DNA of 64,000 nucleotides from NCBI GenBank assembly GCA_934101645.1, contig CAKORX010000003.1:149935-213934 (forward strand). Reading direction: 5' to 3'. Position numbers and translations under genes: made by a program. Position 1 is the first letter of the stretch. Every line of letters begins with the position of its first letter. The stretch comes from an uncultured Bacilli bacterium. GTDB taxonomy: Bacteria > Bacillota_I > Bacilli_A > RF39 > UBA660. Below the pieces are notes generated by a model. It was not told where the DNA came from. It made no database searches and worked only from the letters and a program-made list of their open reading frames with translations. Below, one piece after another: positions 1 through 7,734 of this stretch.

Positions 1-774
1 ATATCAATATTTACGGGAATTGTAGTATTAATAACAAGTATTGTAGTACTTCTTCCAAAAATTACTAAAAAAGCACAAGTTACAGTTCCAGATGTTTCTA
101 ATATGACTGTTGCAAAAGCAAGTGAATTATTAGAAAAAGAAGGTTTTACTGTATCACCAGAACAAATTGAGGAAGAAGATGTAAAAGTTGAAAAAGGTAA
201 TGTCATAACTACTGTGCCATCTCCGGGAACAAAGCATAAAAAAGGTTATGAAATTACATTGAAAGTTTCAACAGGAAATAAGTCTTTAGAAGTTGAAGAT
301 TATACAGGTAAGAATTATCTAGAAATTAAAGGAAAGCTTGAAGCTTATGGAATTATAGTTGAAATTAAAGAAGTTGAAATTGAAGCTGATTCTGAGGATG
401 AATATGAAACAAATATGATTATGGAACAATCTGTTAAAAAAGGCGAGTATTTAACAAGTGGAGATAGAATTGAACTTTCAATTCCATTAATTAAAAACTT
501 ATATCCAGATTTTACTGATGGTATTTATACAATCGTAGATGTAATAGATTTTGTAAGAGAATACAAATTAAATGTAAAATATTTAGATAAAGATGGAAAA
601 ACTTTATCAATTAATGATAGCAATGCAAATGAATATAGCGATTATAAAATTATTTCTCAAAATAGAAAAGCTGGAACAAAGGTTACTGAGGGAGCACAGT
701 TAATTATTAAAATTGATGTTTCTGAAAAAAATAATGATAGTGAAAATAAAACTTGTGACGGCGGTTTATGTTAA
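1..774 (+). CDS. prkC: PASTA-domain Ser/Thr protein kinase (PrkC/PknB type), C-terminal part
   Basis: The gene enters from the left edge; the kinase domain lies outside the window. Frame 1 is open from base 1. It begins with a hydrophobic segment (about residues 1-19, rich in I, V and L), the single membrane anchor, followed by KITKK and then PASTA repeats. The first starts at VTVPDVSNMTVAKASELL, the second near LEVEDYTGKNYLEIKGKL, and a third, diverged one near NLYPDFTDGIYTIVDVIDF. PASTA domains sense peptidoglycan fragments outside the cell. The stop overlaps the start of rsgA by 7 bases, which matches the conserved prpC-prkC-rsgA-rpe order of Firmicutes. The C-terminal tail ends in a Cys-containing stretch (KTCDGGLC). 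Confidence 0.85.
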   Translation: MSIFTGIVVLITSIVVLLPKITKKAQVTVPDVSNMTVAKASELLEKEGFTVSPEQIEEEDVKVEKGNVITTVPSPGTKHKKGYEITLKVSTGNKSLEVEDYTGKNYLEIKGKLEAYGIIVEIKEVEIEADSEDEYETNMIMEQSVKKGEYLTSGDRIELSIPLIKNLYPDFTDGIYTIVDVIDFVREYKLNVKYLDKDGKTLSINDSNANEYSDYKIISQNRKAGTKVTEGAQLIIKIDVSEKNNDSENKTCDGGLC

Positions 775-1613
775 AAGGGCAAATAATAAATATTAATTCA
801 AATAGGTATAAGGTTTTAGCAAATAAAAAGGAATATATATGCACCGCAAGGGGTAAATTTAGAAATGATAAAATTACCCCTTTAGTGGGTGATTATGTTG
901 AGTTTGATGAAAACTCTTTGCAAATGAAAACAATTTTACCTCGAAAAAACTTTCTAAATAGACCAATGGTTGCAAATGTAGACATTGCGTTAATAGTTAC
1001 AAGTGTAAAAGAGCCAAATTTAGATTTAAATTTATTAGATAAATTATTAATGGTAATTTATTTAAATAATATAAAACCGGTTATTTGTTTTACTAAAGTA
1101 GATTTACTAAATAGTAAAGAAAATGAAGATTTTTCAAAAATAAGAACATATTATAGCAAGTATTATGATGTTATTGATAATACTGAACTAGAAAAATTTG
1201 AGAAAATTATTCAAGGGAAAACTACTATATTATGCGGTCAAACAGGAGCGGGAAAATCAACATTCATAAATAAAATAGATCCTAGTTTAAAACTTGATAC
1301 AAATGAAATAAGTAAAGCACTTGGAAGAGGTGTTCATACTACAAGAATGGTATCACTTTATGATGAAGGTGGATATTTTATTTGTGATAGTCCAGGATTT
1401 AGTAGTATTTCAATTGAATCTTTAACTAAAGAGGACATCCGTAATGGTTTTGTGGAATTTGGTAATTATAATTGTAAATATAGAGATTGTAATCATATTA
1501 ATACCGAAGGATGTCAGGTTGAAAATAATGAAGAAATACTTTCAAGTAGATATGATAATTATGTAAATTTTATAAAGGAGTTAAATGAAAGTCGCAGTAA
1601 GTTATTTAAGTAG
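768..1613 (+). CDS. rsgA: Ribosome small subunit maturation GTPase RsgA
   Basis: RsgA (YjeQ) is a circularly permuted GTPase that checks late 30S subunit assembly. The 281-residue protein has an N-terminal OB fold, then G motifs in permuted order: TKVD near residue 104 (G4), the P-loop GQTGAGKST near 157-165 (G1) and DSPGF near 207 (G3). The C-terminal zinc finger is visible as CKYRDCNH followed by a further Cys. Length fits the family (about 290). The start overlaps prkC and the end overlaps rpe by 29 bases, so the three genes are translationally coupled. Confidence 0.93.
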   Translation: MLKGQIININSNRYKVLANKKEYICTARGKFRNDKITPLVGDYVEFDENSLQMKTILPRKNFLNRPMVANVDIALIVTSVKEPNLDLNLLDKLLMVIYLNNIKPVICFTKVDLLNSKENEDFSKIRTYYSKYYDVIDNTELEKFEKIIQGKTTILCGQTGAGKSTFINKIDPSLKLDTNEISKALGRGVHTTRMVSLYDEGGYFICDSPGFSSISIESLTKEDIRNGFVEFGNYNCKYRDCNHINTEGCQVENNEEILSSRYDNYVNFIKELNESRSKLFK

Positions 1614-2208
1614 TAGTGATTATAAAAAATGTATAGATCAAATAGAGAATAGTAAAGCCGACTTTATTCATGTCGATATGTGTGATGGAAATTACGTTGA
1701 AACTAATAATATTGATATGAATCAAATTTTAAATCTTTTAAGTAATACTAAAAAAAAATTAAATATTCATTTAATGGTAAGTAATCCTTTAGATTATATT
1801 GATAAACTTAAAAATTTAAATGTTGATGTTATAACTATACATAATATTGATAACGCTATTAATGTATTAAAATATATTAAATCACTTGGCATTAAATGTG
1901 GTATTGCTATTAATCCAAATGAAGAACTAAAAGATTTTGAAAAATATTATCCAATTGTTGATGAAGTTCTTGTAATGAGTGTTATGCCGGGAAAGGGCGG
2001 ACAAAAGTTTATTGAAAACGTACTAAAAACAATTGATAGTTTAAATTTAGTTAAAGATAAGTATCATTTTGATATAGCAATTGATGGTGGTATTAATAGT
2101 GACACAATTAGTTTAATAAAAAACAAAAATTTAGACTTAATAATAAGTGGTTCATATATTACAAATAGTGATAATTATAATGAAAATATTGATAAACTTA
2201 TATCATAA
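1585..2208 (+). CDS. rpe: Ribulose-phosphate 3-epimerase
   Basis: Interconverts ribulose-5-phosphate and xylulose-5-phosphate in the pentose phosphate pathway; this supplies the transketolase encoded at 5 kb. The 207 residues show the TIM-barrel hallmarks HVDMCDGNYV (metal His/Asp), HLMVSNPLDYI, VMSVMPGKGGQKF (phosphate-loop region) and IDGGIN. The N-terminus (KVAVSYLSSSD) is diverged from the usual APSILSAD, so a related sugar-phosphate epimerase such as allulose-6-phosphate epimerase is possible. AGGAG lies 7 bases upstream of the ATG, inside rsgA. Last gene of the prkC operon; a terminator with a GAAA tetraloop follows. Confidence 0.85.
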   Translation: MKVAVSYLSSSDYKKCIDQIENSKADFIHVDMCDGNYVETNNIDMNQILNLLSNTKKKLNIHLMVSNPLDYIDKLKNLNVDVITIHNIDNAINVLKYIKSLGIKCGIAINPNEELKDFEKYYPIVDEVLVMSVMPGKGGQKFIENVLKTIDSLNLVKDKYHFDIAIDGGINSDTISLIKNKNLDLIISGSYITNSDNYNENIDKLIS

Positions 2209-2233
2209 GGTTACAAGAAATTGTAACTTTTTT
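2207..2233 (+). terminator. Rho-independent terminator of the prkC-rsgA-rpe operon
   Basis: A 10-bp stem (2207-2216 with 2221-2230, one G-U pair) closed by a GAAA tetraloop and followed by a T run. It begins at the rpe stop codon. Confidence 0.85.
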
Positions 2234-2248
2234 TAATGAAAATAAAAA

Positions 2249-2263
2249 GCCTATTTTTTAGGC
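2249..2263 (-). terminator. Hairpin oriented as a leftward terminator
   Basis: GCCTA/TAGGC stem with a T-rich loop. On the minus strand it is followed by a T run (the A5 tract at 2244-2248 on the plus strand), so it would end a leftward transcript, although no leftward gene is seen to its right. Confidence 0.45.
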
Positions 2264-2663
2264 ATATATTAGGTATCAAATTTTCCTAAAACTATTACAT
2301 TTAAGAAAAAACGCTTCCGTATTTTCGTACTATTACTTTTTAATATTATCATATTTTTATAAAAAATTGTATAAATTATGAAAAAATTTTAAATAAAATT
2401 ATTAAAAAAAGCAAATTACGTAAAATATTTAGTTATTATATAAAAAATTTCTAGTCAAAAAAGTGGTCAAAAAATATTACTTTTTTTCTTTTAAATACTG
2501 AGCAAAATAAATAATTTTTAAAAAAGATTTTTAAATAATTTCTAGTCAAATTTATTTTCTAATACTTGATATTTACCATATTTATGCTAAAAGTCAAAAT
2601 TATTTTCCTAAATGTAATAGATTTAAGAAAAAAGTGGCCCGTATTTATGGGAGAAAATGAAGT
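2264..2663. repeat. AT-rich spacer with two copies of a 44-bp repeat and a shorter repeat pair
   Basis: No gene was found in this stretch. Two similar segments, 2281-2324 and 2603-2646, share a near-palindromic 29-base core (TTTTCCTAAA ... TTTAAGAAAA, 25/29 identical) and, at the same distance, the word CCGTATTT. A second pair, AATTTCTAGTCAAA, lies at 2446-2459 and 2537-2550. The right copy runs directly into the ribosome binding site of the next gene, and CCC (2638-2640) can pair with GGG (2649-2651) of that site. The function is unknown; it may be a regulator binding region or an RNA element. Confidence 0.6.
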
Positions 2664-3989
2664 ATGAAAGAAAAGTTTATTTTATTGATAAGTGGTATAG
2701 TTGTTTGTTTAAGTATTTTGTTTTATTTTAATACAAAAAGTAAAAATAATTTGCTGAAAGATAATACTATCACTAAAAGTAATTCTATGGCAATTATGAT
2801 TAAGGAAGATGGAGATACTAATTATTCAAAATTTTCTAAAAATTCCATTCCAAAAGGAGACTATGCTTTAAATAAAGAAAAGTCATATTGTGAAAATAAT
2901 GGAAATGTAGTTGAATATGATTCTGCGAATGGAAAAGTTAGTATATCAATATTAGGTAGTGACAAGTGCTATTTATACTTTGATTATGTTGATTATCCTG
3001 CGAAAAGATTAATTTTAAATGCAAATGGTGGAAGCGTAAATATTAAAAAAACATTGTCTCAAAGTATGTTGAGCAAGTTTGATGATTTAGGATTATCTTA
3101 TTATTTCTTTGATCAGTCAGTCAATAATTATGTTAAATTCGGTAAATATTCATCTGATGCTGACATTTATTATTCAATGAAAGAAACGTATATTGGTGAG
3201 TCTGAGTGCATAAGCGAGGAAAATACAAGTAAATGTAATACTAAGAGGCTTGGAACTGCTGGAAGTAATATGTTATGGAGAATAATAAGAATAAATGGTG
3301 ATGGAAGTATTAGAATGGTTTATGTTGGCACTGATAATGATAACGATTTAAAAAATATTGGATCTAAAAGATTTAATAATCTTTCTGATTGTTCAACATC
3401 AAATAAGTGTTTAGGATATATGTATTCTTCCACTGATGATGGAAATGCAAATAATACTAGTAGTAGGGTAAAAGAATATTTAGATAGTTGGTATTTTACA
3501 TATATTAAGGGAGGTCAAAATAACAAATATCCATATTCACAATACATTGCTGATGCAATTTATTGCAATGACAGAAATTTGGCTAATTCTGAAGACACTC
3601 CACAACAAGATGTTTTAGATACTGCTGACATGACAATGTATGCATTTCAAGGTAGATTAGCTATGCTTGGTTATTCATTTAATTGTTATAATAAATATAA
3701 TAGCTTTACTGTAAATAAATATATTGACAATTATGAAGGAACTGGTACATTAAGATTCCCAATTGGATTAATGACTGCCGACGAAGTAAAACTGACTAAC
3801 AATACTAGCGTCTTAATGACTATGACACCATTTGCTATGTACAATGGCGGAAATCCAGTTTTGGCATTCGATGTACATACTGCCAGTCCATCAGCAGTTT
3901 ATCCAGTTATATCTCTTTCAAAAGATGTTACTTTACTAGGAACAGGAACAAAAAGTGATCCTTACTATATTGAAGGACTTAATAACTAA
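2664..3989 (+). CDS. Exported protein of a two-member C-terminal domain family; function unknown
   Basis: 441 residues with an N-terminal membrane or signal segment (about 4-22). The middle and C-terminal part (from about residue 200) matches the C-terminal half of the protein at 31548-33347 block by block: WRIIRINGDGSIRMVY against WKIVRTTETGGIKMIY, then YCNDRN against FCNDRT, FPIGLMTADEV against YPVGLLSSAEA, and YPVISLSKDVTLLGTGT against RPVISLKPNTEYTLGDGS. The end (KSDPYYIE) also matches in style. Paired Cys residues suggest disulfides outside the cell. It is probably a surface or secreted protein; I do not recognise a function. GGGAG precedes the ATG by 10 bases. It shares a bidirectional terminator with lexA. 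Confidence 0.7.
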   Translation: MKEKFILLISGIVVCLSILFYFNTKSKNNLLKDNTITKSNSMAIMIKEDGDTNYSKFSKNSIPKGDYALNKEKSYCENNGNVVEYDSANGKVSISILGSDKCYLYFDYVDYPAKRLILNANGGSVNIKKTLSQSMLSKFDDLGLSYYFFDQSVNNYVKFGKYSSDADIYYSMKETYIGESECISEENTSKCNTKRLGTAGSNMLWRIIRINGDGSIRMVYVGTDNDNDLKNIGSKRFNNLSDCSTSNKCLGYMYSSTDDGNANNTSSRVKEYLDSWYFTYIKGGQNNKYPYSQYIADAIYCNDRNLANSEDTPQQDVLDTADMTMYAFQGRLAMLGYSFNCYNKYNSFTVNKYIDNYEGTGTLRFPIGLMTADEVKLTNNTSVLMTMTPFAMYNGGNPVLAFDVHTASPSAVYPVISLSKDVTLLGTGTKSDPYYIEGLNN

Positions 3990-3990
3990 A

Positions 3991-4016
3991 AAATTGTAAG
4001 TTAATTCTTACAATTT
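3991..4016. terminator. Bidirectional terminator between the exported protein gene and lexA
   Basis: Perfect 10-bp stem (3991-4000 with 4007-4016), loop TTAATT, T run on the plus strand and A run on the left for the minus strand. The two convergent genes end on either side. Confidence 0.85.
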
Positions 4017-4018
4017 TT

Positions 4019-4639
4019 TTATAGTTTTCTATATAGACCAATTGCTATACCAAGTATTTTACAATCAGGTAAAATAATGGGTGCCATTGTATCATTTTCT
4101 GGTTGCAATCTTATATGTCCATTTTCTTTATAAAATCTTTTTAATGTAACTTCATTTTCAAGCGTCATAGCAACAACAATTTGTCCATTGTGAGCGCTAT
4201 TTGTTTTCTTTATTATCACGTAGTCGTTATCATAGATCCCGGCATTTATCATACTTTCTCCGGAAACATGTAATGTAAATACTTCTTCATTTTTGGGTAT
4301 TAAACTTGCTGGTAAATCAAAAAATTCATTTGGTGTTTCAATTGCTGTAATAGGAGAGCCTGCTGTAATTTTTCCAAGAAGCGGTACTTTTACAACATCT
4401 TCATTTCTTTCATCATATTCATTTTCTACAAGTAGTGATATAGTTCTAAATTTATTATTTGTTGAAGTAATGAAACCCTTATTTTCTAAATTTTTTATAT
4501 GAACAAATACTGTTGCTGGACTAGAAAGGTTAACACCTTCACAAATTTCCCTTATAGTAGGGGAATACCCGTATTTTGCATTATATTTTTTTATATATTC
4601 TAAAATGTCATTTTGTCTTTTAGTTAATTTTTTATCCAC
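4019..4639 (-). CDS. lexA: SOS repressor LexA
   Basis: Represses DNA-damage genes until RecA filaments trigger its self-cleavage. The 206-residue protein has an N-terminal winged helix (about 1-65; LTKRQNDILEYI, SPTIREIC) and a C-terminal peptidase domain. The cleavage site is Ala93-Gly94 (KITAGSP), the catalytic Ser129 lies in HVSGESM and the catalytic Lys167 in EVTLKRFY. All three key elements are intact. The start is GTG, with AGGAG about 11 bases upstream. Its promoter (TTGACA-17-TAAAAT, leftward) overlaps a LexA box, so autoregulation is expected. The order lexA / small membrane protein / tkt / sirA / yneF is that of Bacillus. Confidence 0.95.
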   Translation of the reverse strand: MDKKLTKRQNDILEYIKKYNAKYGYSPTIREICEGVNLSSPATVFVHIKNLENKGFITSTNNKFRTISLLVENEYDERNEDVVKVPLLGKITAGSPITAIETPNEFFDLPASLIPKNEEVFTLHVSGESMINAGIYDNDYVIIKKTNSAHNGQIVVAMTLENEVTLKRFYKENGHIRLQPENDTMAPIILPDCKILGIAIGLYRKL

Positions 4640-4667
4640 TTTTTATCTTTCTCCTTTTGATATTTTA

Positions 4668-4707
4668 ATTTTACAATAGAAGTTGTAAAATGTCAAACAA
4701 ATGTTTT
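4668..4707 (-). promoter_or_regulatory. lexA promoter with overlapping LexA (SOS) box
   Basis: On the minus strand, TTGACA (4691-4696) and TAAAAT (4668-4673) are 17 bases apart. The box CAAACAAATGTTTT (4694-4707) matches the Bacillus consensus CGAAC-N4-GTTYG-type site at most positions and overlaps the -35. LexA bound here would block lexA itself. Confidence 0.75.
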
Positions 4708-4715
4708 TATTTTAA

Positions 4716-4744
4716 TTGACACGAACAATTATTTGTATTAGAAT
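4716..4744 (+). promoter_or_regulatory. Rightward promoter with LexA box in the spacer
   Basis: TTGACA (4716-4721), 17-base spacer, TAGAAT (4739-4744). The spacer begins with CGAACAATTATTTG (4722-4735), a LexA-type box with a perfect left half (CGAAC) and a weaker right half. This promoter faces the small membrane protein at 4762 and should be SOS-inducible. Confidence 0.75.
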
Positions 4745-4761
4745 TAAAAATGAAAGAGGCG

Positions 4762-4911
4762 ATGAATATGTTAAAAAGATTATTTAAAAATTATGGAGTT
4801 ATTTTACTATTTTATTTATTTTTAGTATTATGTGTATTTTTATTAAATGCAAGATACTCTGTACTTAATTCTCGCAATGTTAAAAATATTTCTCATGTGG
4901 TTAATAATTAA
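4762..4911 (+). CDS. Small SOS-regulated membrane protein in the yneA position (candidate division inhibitor)
   Basis: 49 codons starting ATG-AAT-ATG, with AAAGAGG 7-9 bases upstream. The product has a basic N-terminus (MNMLKRLFKNYG), one transmembrane segment (VILLFYLFLVLCVFLL) and a short outer tail (NARYSVLNSRNVKN). It is divergent from lexA and lies just behind a promoter with a LexA box, followed by tkt, sirA and yneF. In Bacillus this slot holds yneA, an SOS cell-division inhibitor with one membrane segment and a LysM domain; here the LysM part is missing. Single-span SOS inhibitors without other domains are known elsewhere (SidA type). The role is inferred from position, control and topology only. 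Confidence 0.7.
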   Translation: MNMLKRLFKNYGVILLFYLFLVLCVFLLNARYSVLNSRNVKNISHVVNN

Positions 4912-4962
4912 AGTTTATTTTATAGGAAATTTATGATAAACTATAAAATAGGAAGTGAAATG

Positions 4963-6945
4963 ATGGCAGTAAAACCCAATGATATAGTTAATAATATTAA
5001 AATGCTTGCTCTTGATATGATAAATGATGCAGGAAGCGGACATCCTGGCGTAGTAATGAGCAGTATGCCGATACTTTATGCATTATATAATAATGTAATG
5101 AATATTGTTCCAAGCAAACCTAACTGGATGAATCGTGATAGATTAGTTGTATCATGCGGTCATGCAAGTGCTGCATTATATGCGATGCTTTATTACGCAG
5201 GCTTCGATTACTCTATTGAAGATTTAAAAAGGTTTCGTGATATAGATTCATATGCTCCGGGTCATCCTGAACTTAATACCTTGATGGGAGTTGAATGTAG
5301 TACTGGGCTTTTAGGACAAGGGGTTGCAAATGCTGTTGGTATTGCGCTTGCTGAAAGATATTTTGAGTCTTTAGCAAGAAATGTAAATAGCAAGTTAAGT
5401 TTAGTTGACTACTATACTTATGTTTTATGCTCTGACGGTGATTTAGAGGAAGGAATAAGCTATGAAGCATTATCTTTTGCAAGTGCTCAAAAACTAAATA
5501 AACTAATTGTTATCTATGATGCAAATAAAGTGAGCATTGATGGTGACATTTCTAAAACATTTACCGAAGATATTGAATCAAGATTTGATGCATTAGATTT
5601 TAATATAATTAATGTAAAAAATGGTAGTAATATTTCTAGTATAACTGATGCTTTAAAAGAAGCTAAGAAAAGTGATATGCCATCACTTGTTATTGTTAAT
5701 ACTATTTTAGGTGATGGACTAAATGATGCAGGAACAAGTAAAGTTCATTCTGGTATAATTGATAATGAAGAAATGATTACATTAAAACAAAAGTATAATA
5801 TCCCTTTAGACCCATTTAATTACGATGAAAAATATAGAAATATTGTAATTAATAATATTGTAACTAGAATGGAAAAAACTTTTGATAAATGGAAAATCAT
5901 TTATGATATAGCACTTCAAAGTAGGGATAATAGTTTAGTAAGCATGATAAATTTACTTGAAAAAGGAGAGTTTATTGTAGACTTTGATTCTACTAACTAT
6001 CAAATTAATGATAAATATTCTGAAGAAGGTAGGTTATCTAATCAAAAAGTTATGAATTTTATTGCTCCGAAAACTAAATTCTTTTTAGGAGGCAGTGCAG
6101 ATTTATTTAAATCTACTAGATGTTTATTAACAAAAGATACACTAATGTCTGATACAGATCCTTTAGGAAGAAATATTGAGTTTGGTGTAAGAGAACATGC
6201 TATGGGAGCAATACTTAATGGAATGGCTCTTTCTGGACTAAGATGCTTTGGATCAACGTATTTAGCTTTTGCAGATTATTTAAAACCAGCGATGAGAATG
6301 AGCAGTATGATGAGCTTACCAGTTACTTATATTTTTTCTCATGATAGTGTTAGTATTGGTGGAGATGGTCCAACTCATGAACCTATTGAGCAACTTTCAA
6401 TGCTTAGAACTATTCCAAACATGATTACATTTAGACCTGCGGATATTAACGAAATAATTGGTGCATGGGAATATATATTAAAAAATAAAACTACAGTATC
6501 TTTAGTAATAAATAAAGATAATACTAGTATTTTGAAACATACAAATGGTAAATATGTTAAGTATGGTGCTTATATAGTAAGAAAAGAAAAATATCATTTA
6601 GATGGAATTATTGTTGCAACTGGATATGAAGTAACTACTGCTTTAAAAATTGCGGAAGAATTATTTAATGAAGGAATTGATTTAAGAATTGTATCTATGC
6701 CTTCGATTGAACTATTCTTAAAACAAAATCCTATTTATGAAGAAAAACTTTTACCTAAGGATGTAATAACATTTACTTTAGAAGCTGGTTCAACTTTACT
6801 ATGGCATCGTTTTGCTACAAATCCTAAATGTGCTTTAGGAATTGATACATTTGGAGTTTCAGGAAAGAAAAATGATGTTTTGAAATTCTTAGGATTCGAC
6901 TATAACACTTTAATTATGAAAATTAAAAATATGCTCGAAAAGTAG
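4963..6945 (+). CDS. tkt: Transketolase
   Basis: TPP-dependent transfer of two-carbon units in the pentose phosphate pathway. Family signatures are the N-terminal SGHPG (GSGHPGVVMS), NRDRLVVSCGHAS, the TPP-binding motif SDGDLEEG, then IYDANKVSIDG, and in the pyrimidine domain FGVREHAMG (catalytic Glu) and SIGGDGPTHEPIEQL. About 660 residues, as usual. The start at 4963 is chosen because GGAAGTG lies 5-6 bases upstream; ATGs at 4960 and 4933 are in frame and 4933 also has an AGGA upstream. It is probably co-transcribed from the SOS promoter region or from its own unseen promoter. Confidence 0.93.
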   Translation: MAVKPNDIVNNIKMLALDMINDAGSGHPGVVMSSMPILYALYNNVMNIVPSKPNWMNRDRLVVSCGHASAALYAMLYYAGFDYSIEDLKRFRDIDSYAPGHPELNTLMGVECSTGLLGQGVANAVGIALAERYFESLARNVNSKLSLVDYYTYVLCSDGDLEEGISYEALSFASAQKLNKLIVIYDANKVSIDGDISKTFTEDIESRFDALDFNIINVKNGSNISSITDALKEAKKSDMPSLVIVNTILGDGLNDAGTSKVHSGIIDNEEMITLKQKYNIPLDPFNYDEKYRNIVINNIVTRMEKTFDKWKIIYDIALQSRDNSLVSMINLLEKGEFIVDFDSTNYQINDKYSEEGRLSNQKVMNFIAPKTKFFLGGSADLFKSTRCLLTKDTLMSDTDPLGRNIEFGVREHAMGAILNGMALSGLRCFGSTYLAFADYLKPAMRMSSMMSLPVTYIFSHDSVSIGGDGPTHEPIEQLSMLRTIPNMITFRPADINEIIGAWEYILKNKTTVSLVINKDNTSILKHTNGKYVKYGAYIVRKEKYHLDGIIVATGYEVTTALKIAEELFNEGIDLRIVSMPSIELFLKQNPIYEEKLLPKDVITFTLEAGSTLLWHRFATNPKCALGIDTFGVSGKKNDVLKFLGFDYNTLIMKIKNMLEK

Positions 6946-7004
6946 TTAATTCGACATATTTTTTTTATTTTATTTGTTAGTATTAACATGAAATGAGGGA
7001 TATG

Positions 7005-7418
7005 ATGAGAAAGTTTTATGTTTTTAATATTAATAAAGAAATGAGCGTACTTGCGAAAGATAGTCCATATATGTTATATAAAAGTTTTGAAACAATTTAT
7101 AATAGTAATAAAAAAGATTTAAATATGGCACAAAATTTATATGAACAGATGGCTATGAGAATAAATCAAAATGTAATAAATCAAAAAATTTATGCTGCGA
7201 ATAAAGATAATCAATTTTATTATTTAGTAGGAAATGTACATCATTATTATAATAAATATAAAGGTGAAGAAGAAGAGTTGACAGTTAAAAATTCTTTTTT
7301 ATCCTCAGTGGGAAATAGTAATAATCTAGTTTTACTTAAATCTTTAACCAATTATAATTTTTTTGTTTGTGATTTTGAGAATAAAGATTATTTTTGGCTT
7401 GATGAGATTTGCTGTTAA
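7005..7418 (+). CDS. sirA: SirA-like DnaA inhibitor (YneE)
   Basis: In Bacillus, SirA binds DnaA domain I to stop new rounds of replication when sporulation begins. This 137-residue protein has the family pattern: an N-terminal RKFYVFNINKE strand, SPYMLYKSFE, a helical middle (AQNLYEQMA) and the closing FVCDFENKDYFWL, comparable to the FLAFDFNSKRYGWL end of SirA. It sits between tkt and yneF exactly as in Bacillus, which makes the assignment stronger than the sequence alone. GAGGG lies 5-6 bases before the ATG at 7005; earlier in-frame ATGs at 6993 and 7002 are less well placed. The Bacillus regulation by Spo0A cannot be seen here. Confidence 0.72.
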   Translation: MRKFYVFNINKEMSVLAKDSPYMLYKSFETIYNSNKKDLNMAQNLYEQMAMRINQNVINQKIYAANKDNQFYYLVGNVHHYYNKYKGEEEELTVKNSFLSSVGNSNNLVLLKSLTNYNFFVCDFENKDYFWLDEICC

Positions 7419-7470
7419 ATATAGACAAAATAAAATATATTTAGTAAAATAATTTTGGGAGTGATAAATA

Positions 7471-7680
7471 ATGGGAGCACAAATTGCTTGGGGTTTAATT
7501 GGCTTTGTTATAGGAATTGTAATAGGTTTTTTAATTGCTCGTATTGCTACGAAGAAATTACTTACAAAAAATCCACCTATTAATGAAAAAATGATTGAAG
7601 CTATGATGAGTGGAATGGGTAGAAAGCCTAGTCAAAAACAAATTAAACAGGTTATGAGTCAAATGAATAGATATAAATAA
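7471..7680 (+). CDS. yneF: YneF family (UPF0154) small membrane protein
   Basis: 69 residues with one N-terminal transmembrane segment (AWGLIGFVIGIVIGFLIARI) followed by the UPF0154 hallmark: NPPINEKMIEAMMSGMGRKPSQ and KQVMSQMNRY. The biochemical role is not established. The position after sirA follows the Bacillus order. GGGAGTG lies 8 bases before the ATG. Confidence 0.92.
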   Translation: MGAQIAWGLIGFVIGIVIGFLIARIATKKLLTKNPPINEKMIEAMMSGMGRKPSQKQIKQVMSQMNRYK

Positions 7681-7734
7681 TTTTTGTATCTATTTTTTTA
7701 TTTTTGTGAGATAATTAATATGGAGTGTGAGTAT

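Noticed and set aside
2281..2646. CRISPR array or transposon ends as explanation of the repeats
   Set aside because: Only two copies with a 320-base gap, no spacer regularity, no transposase and no target duplication seen.
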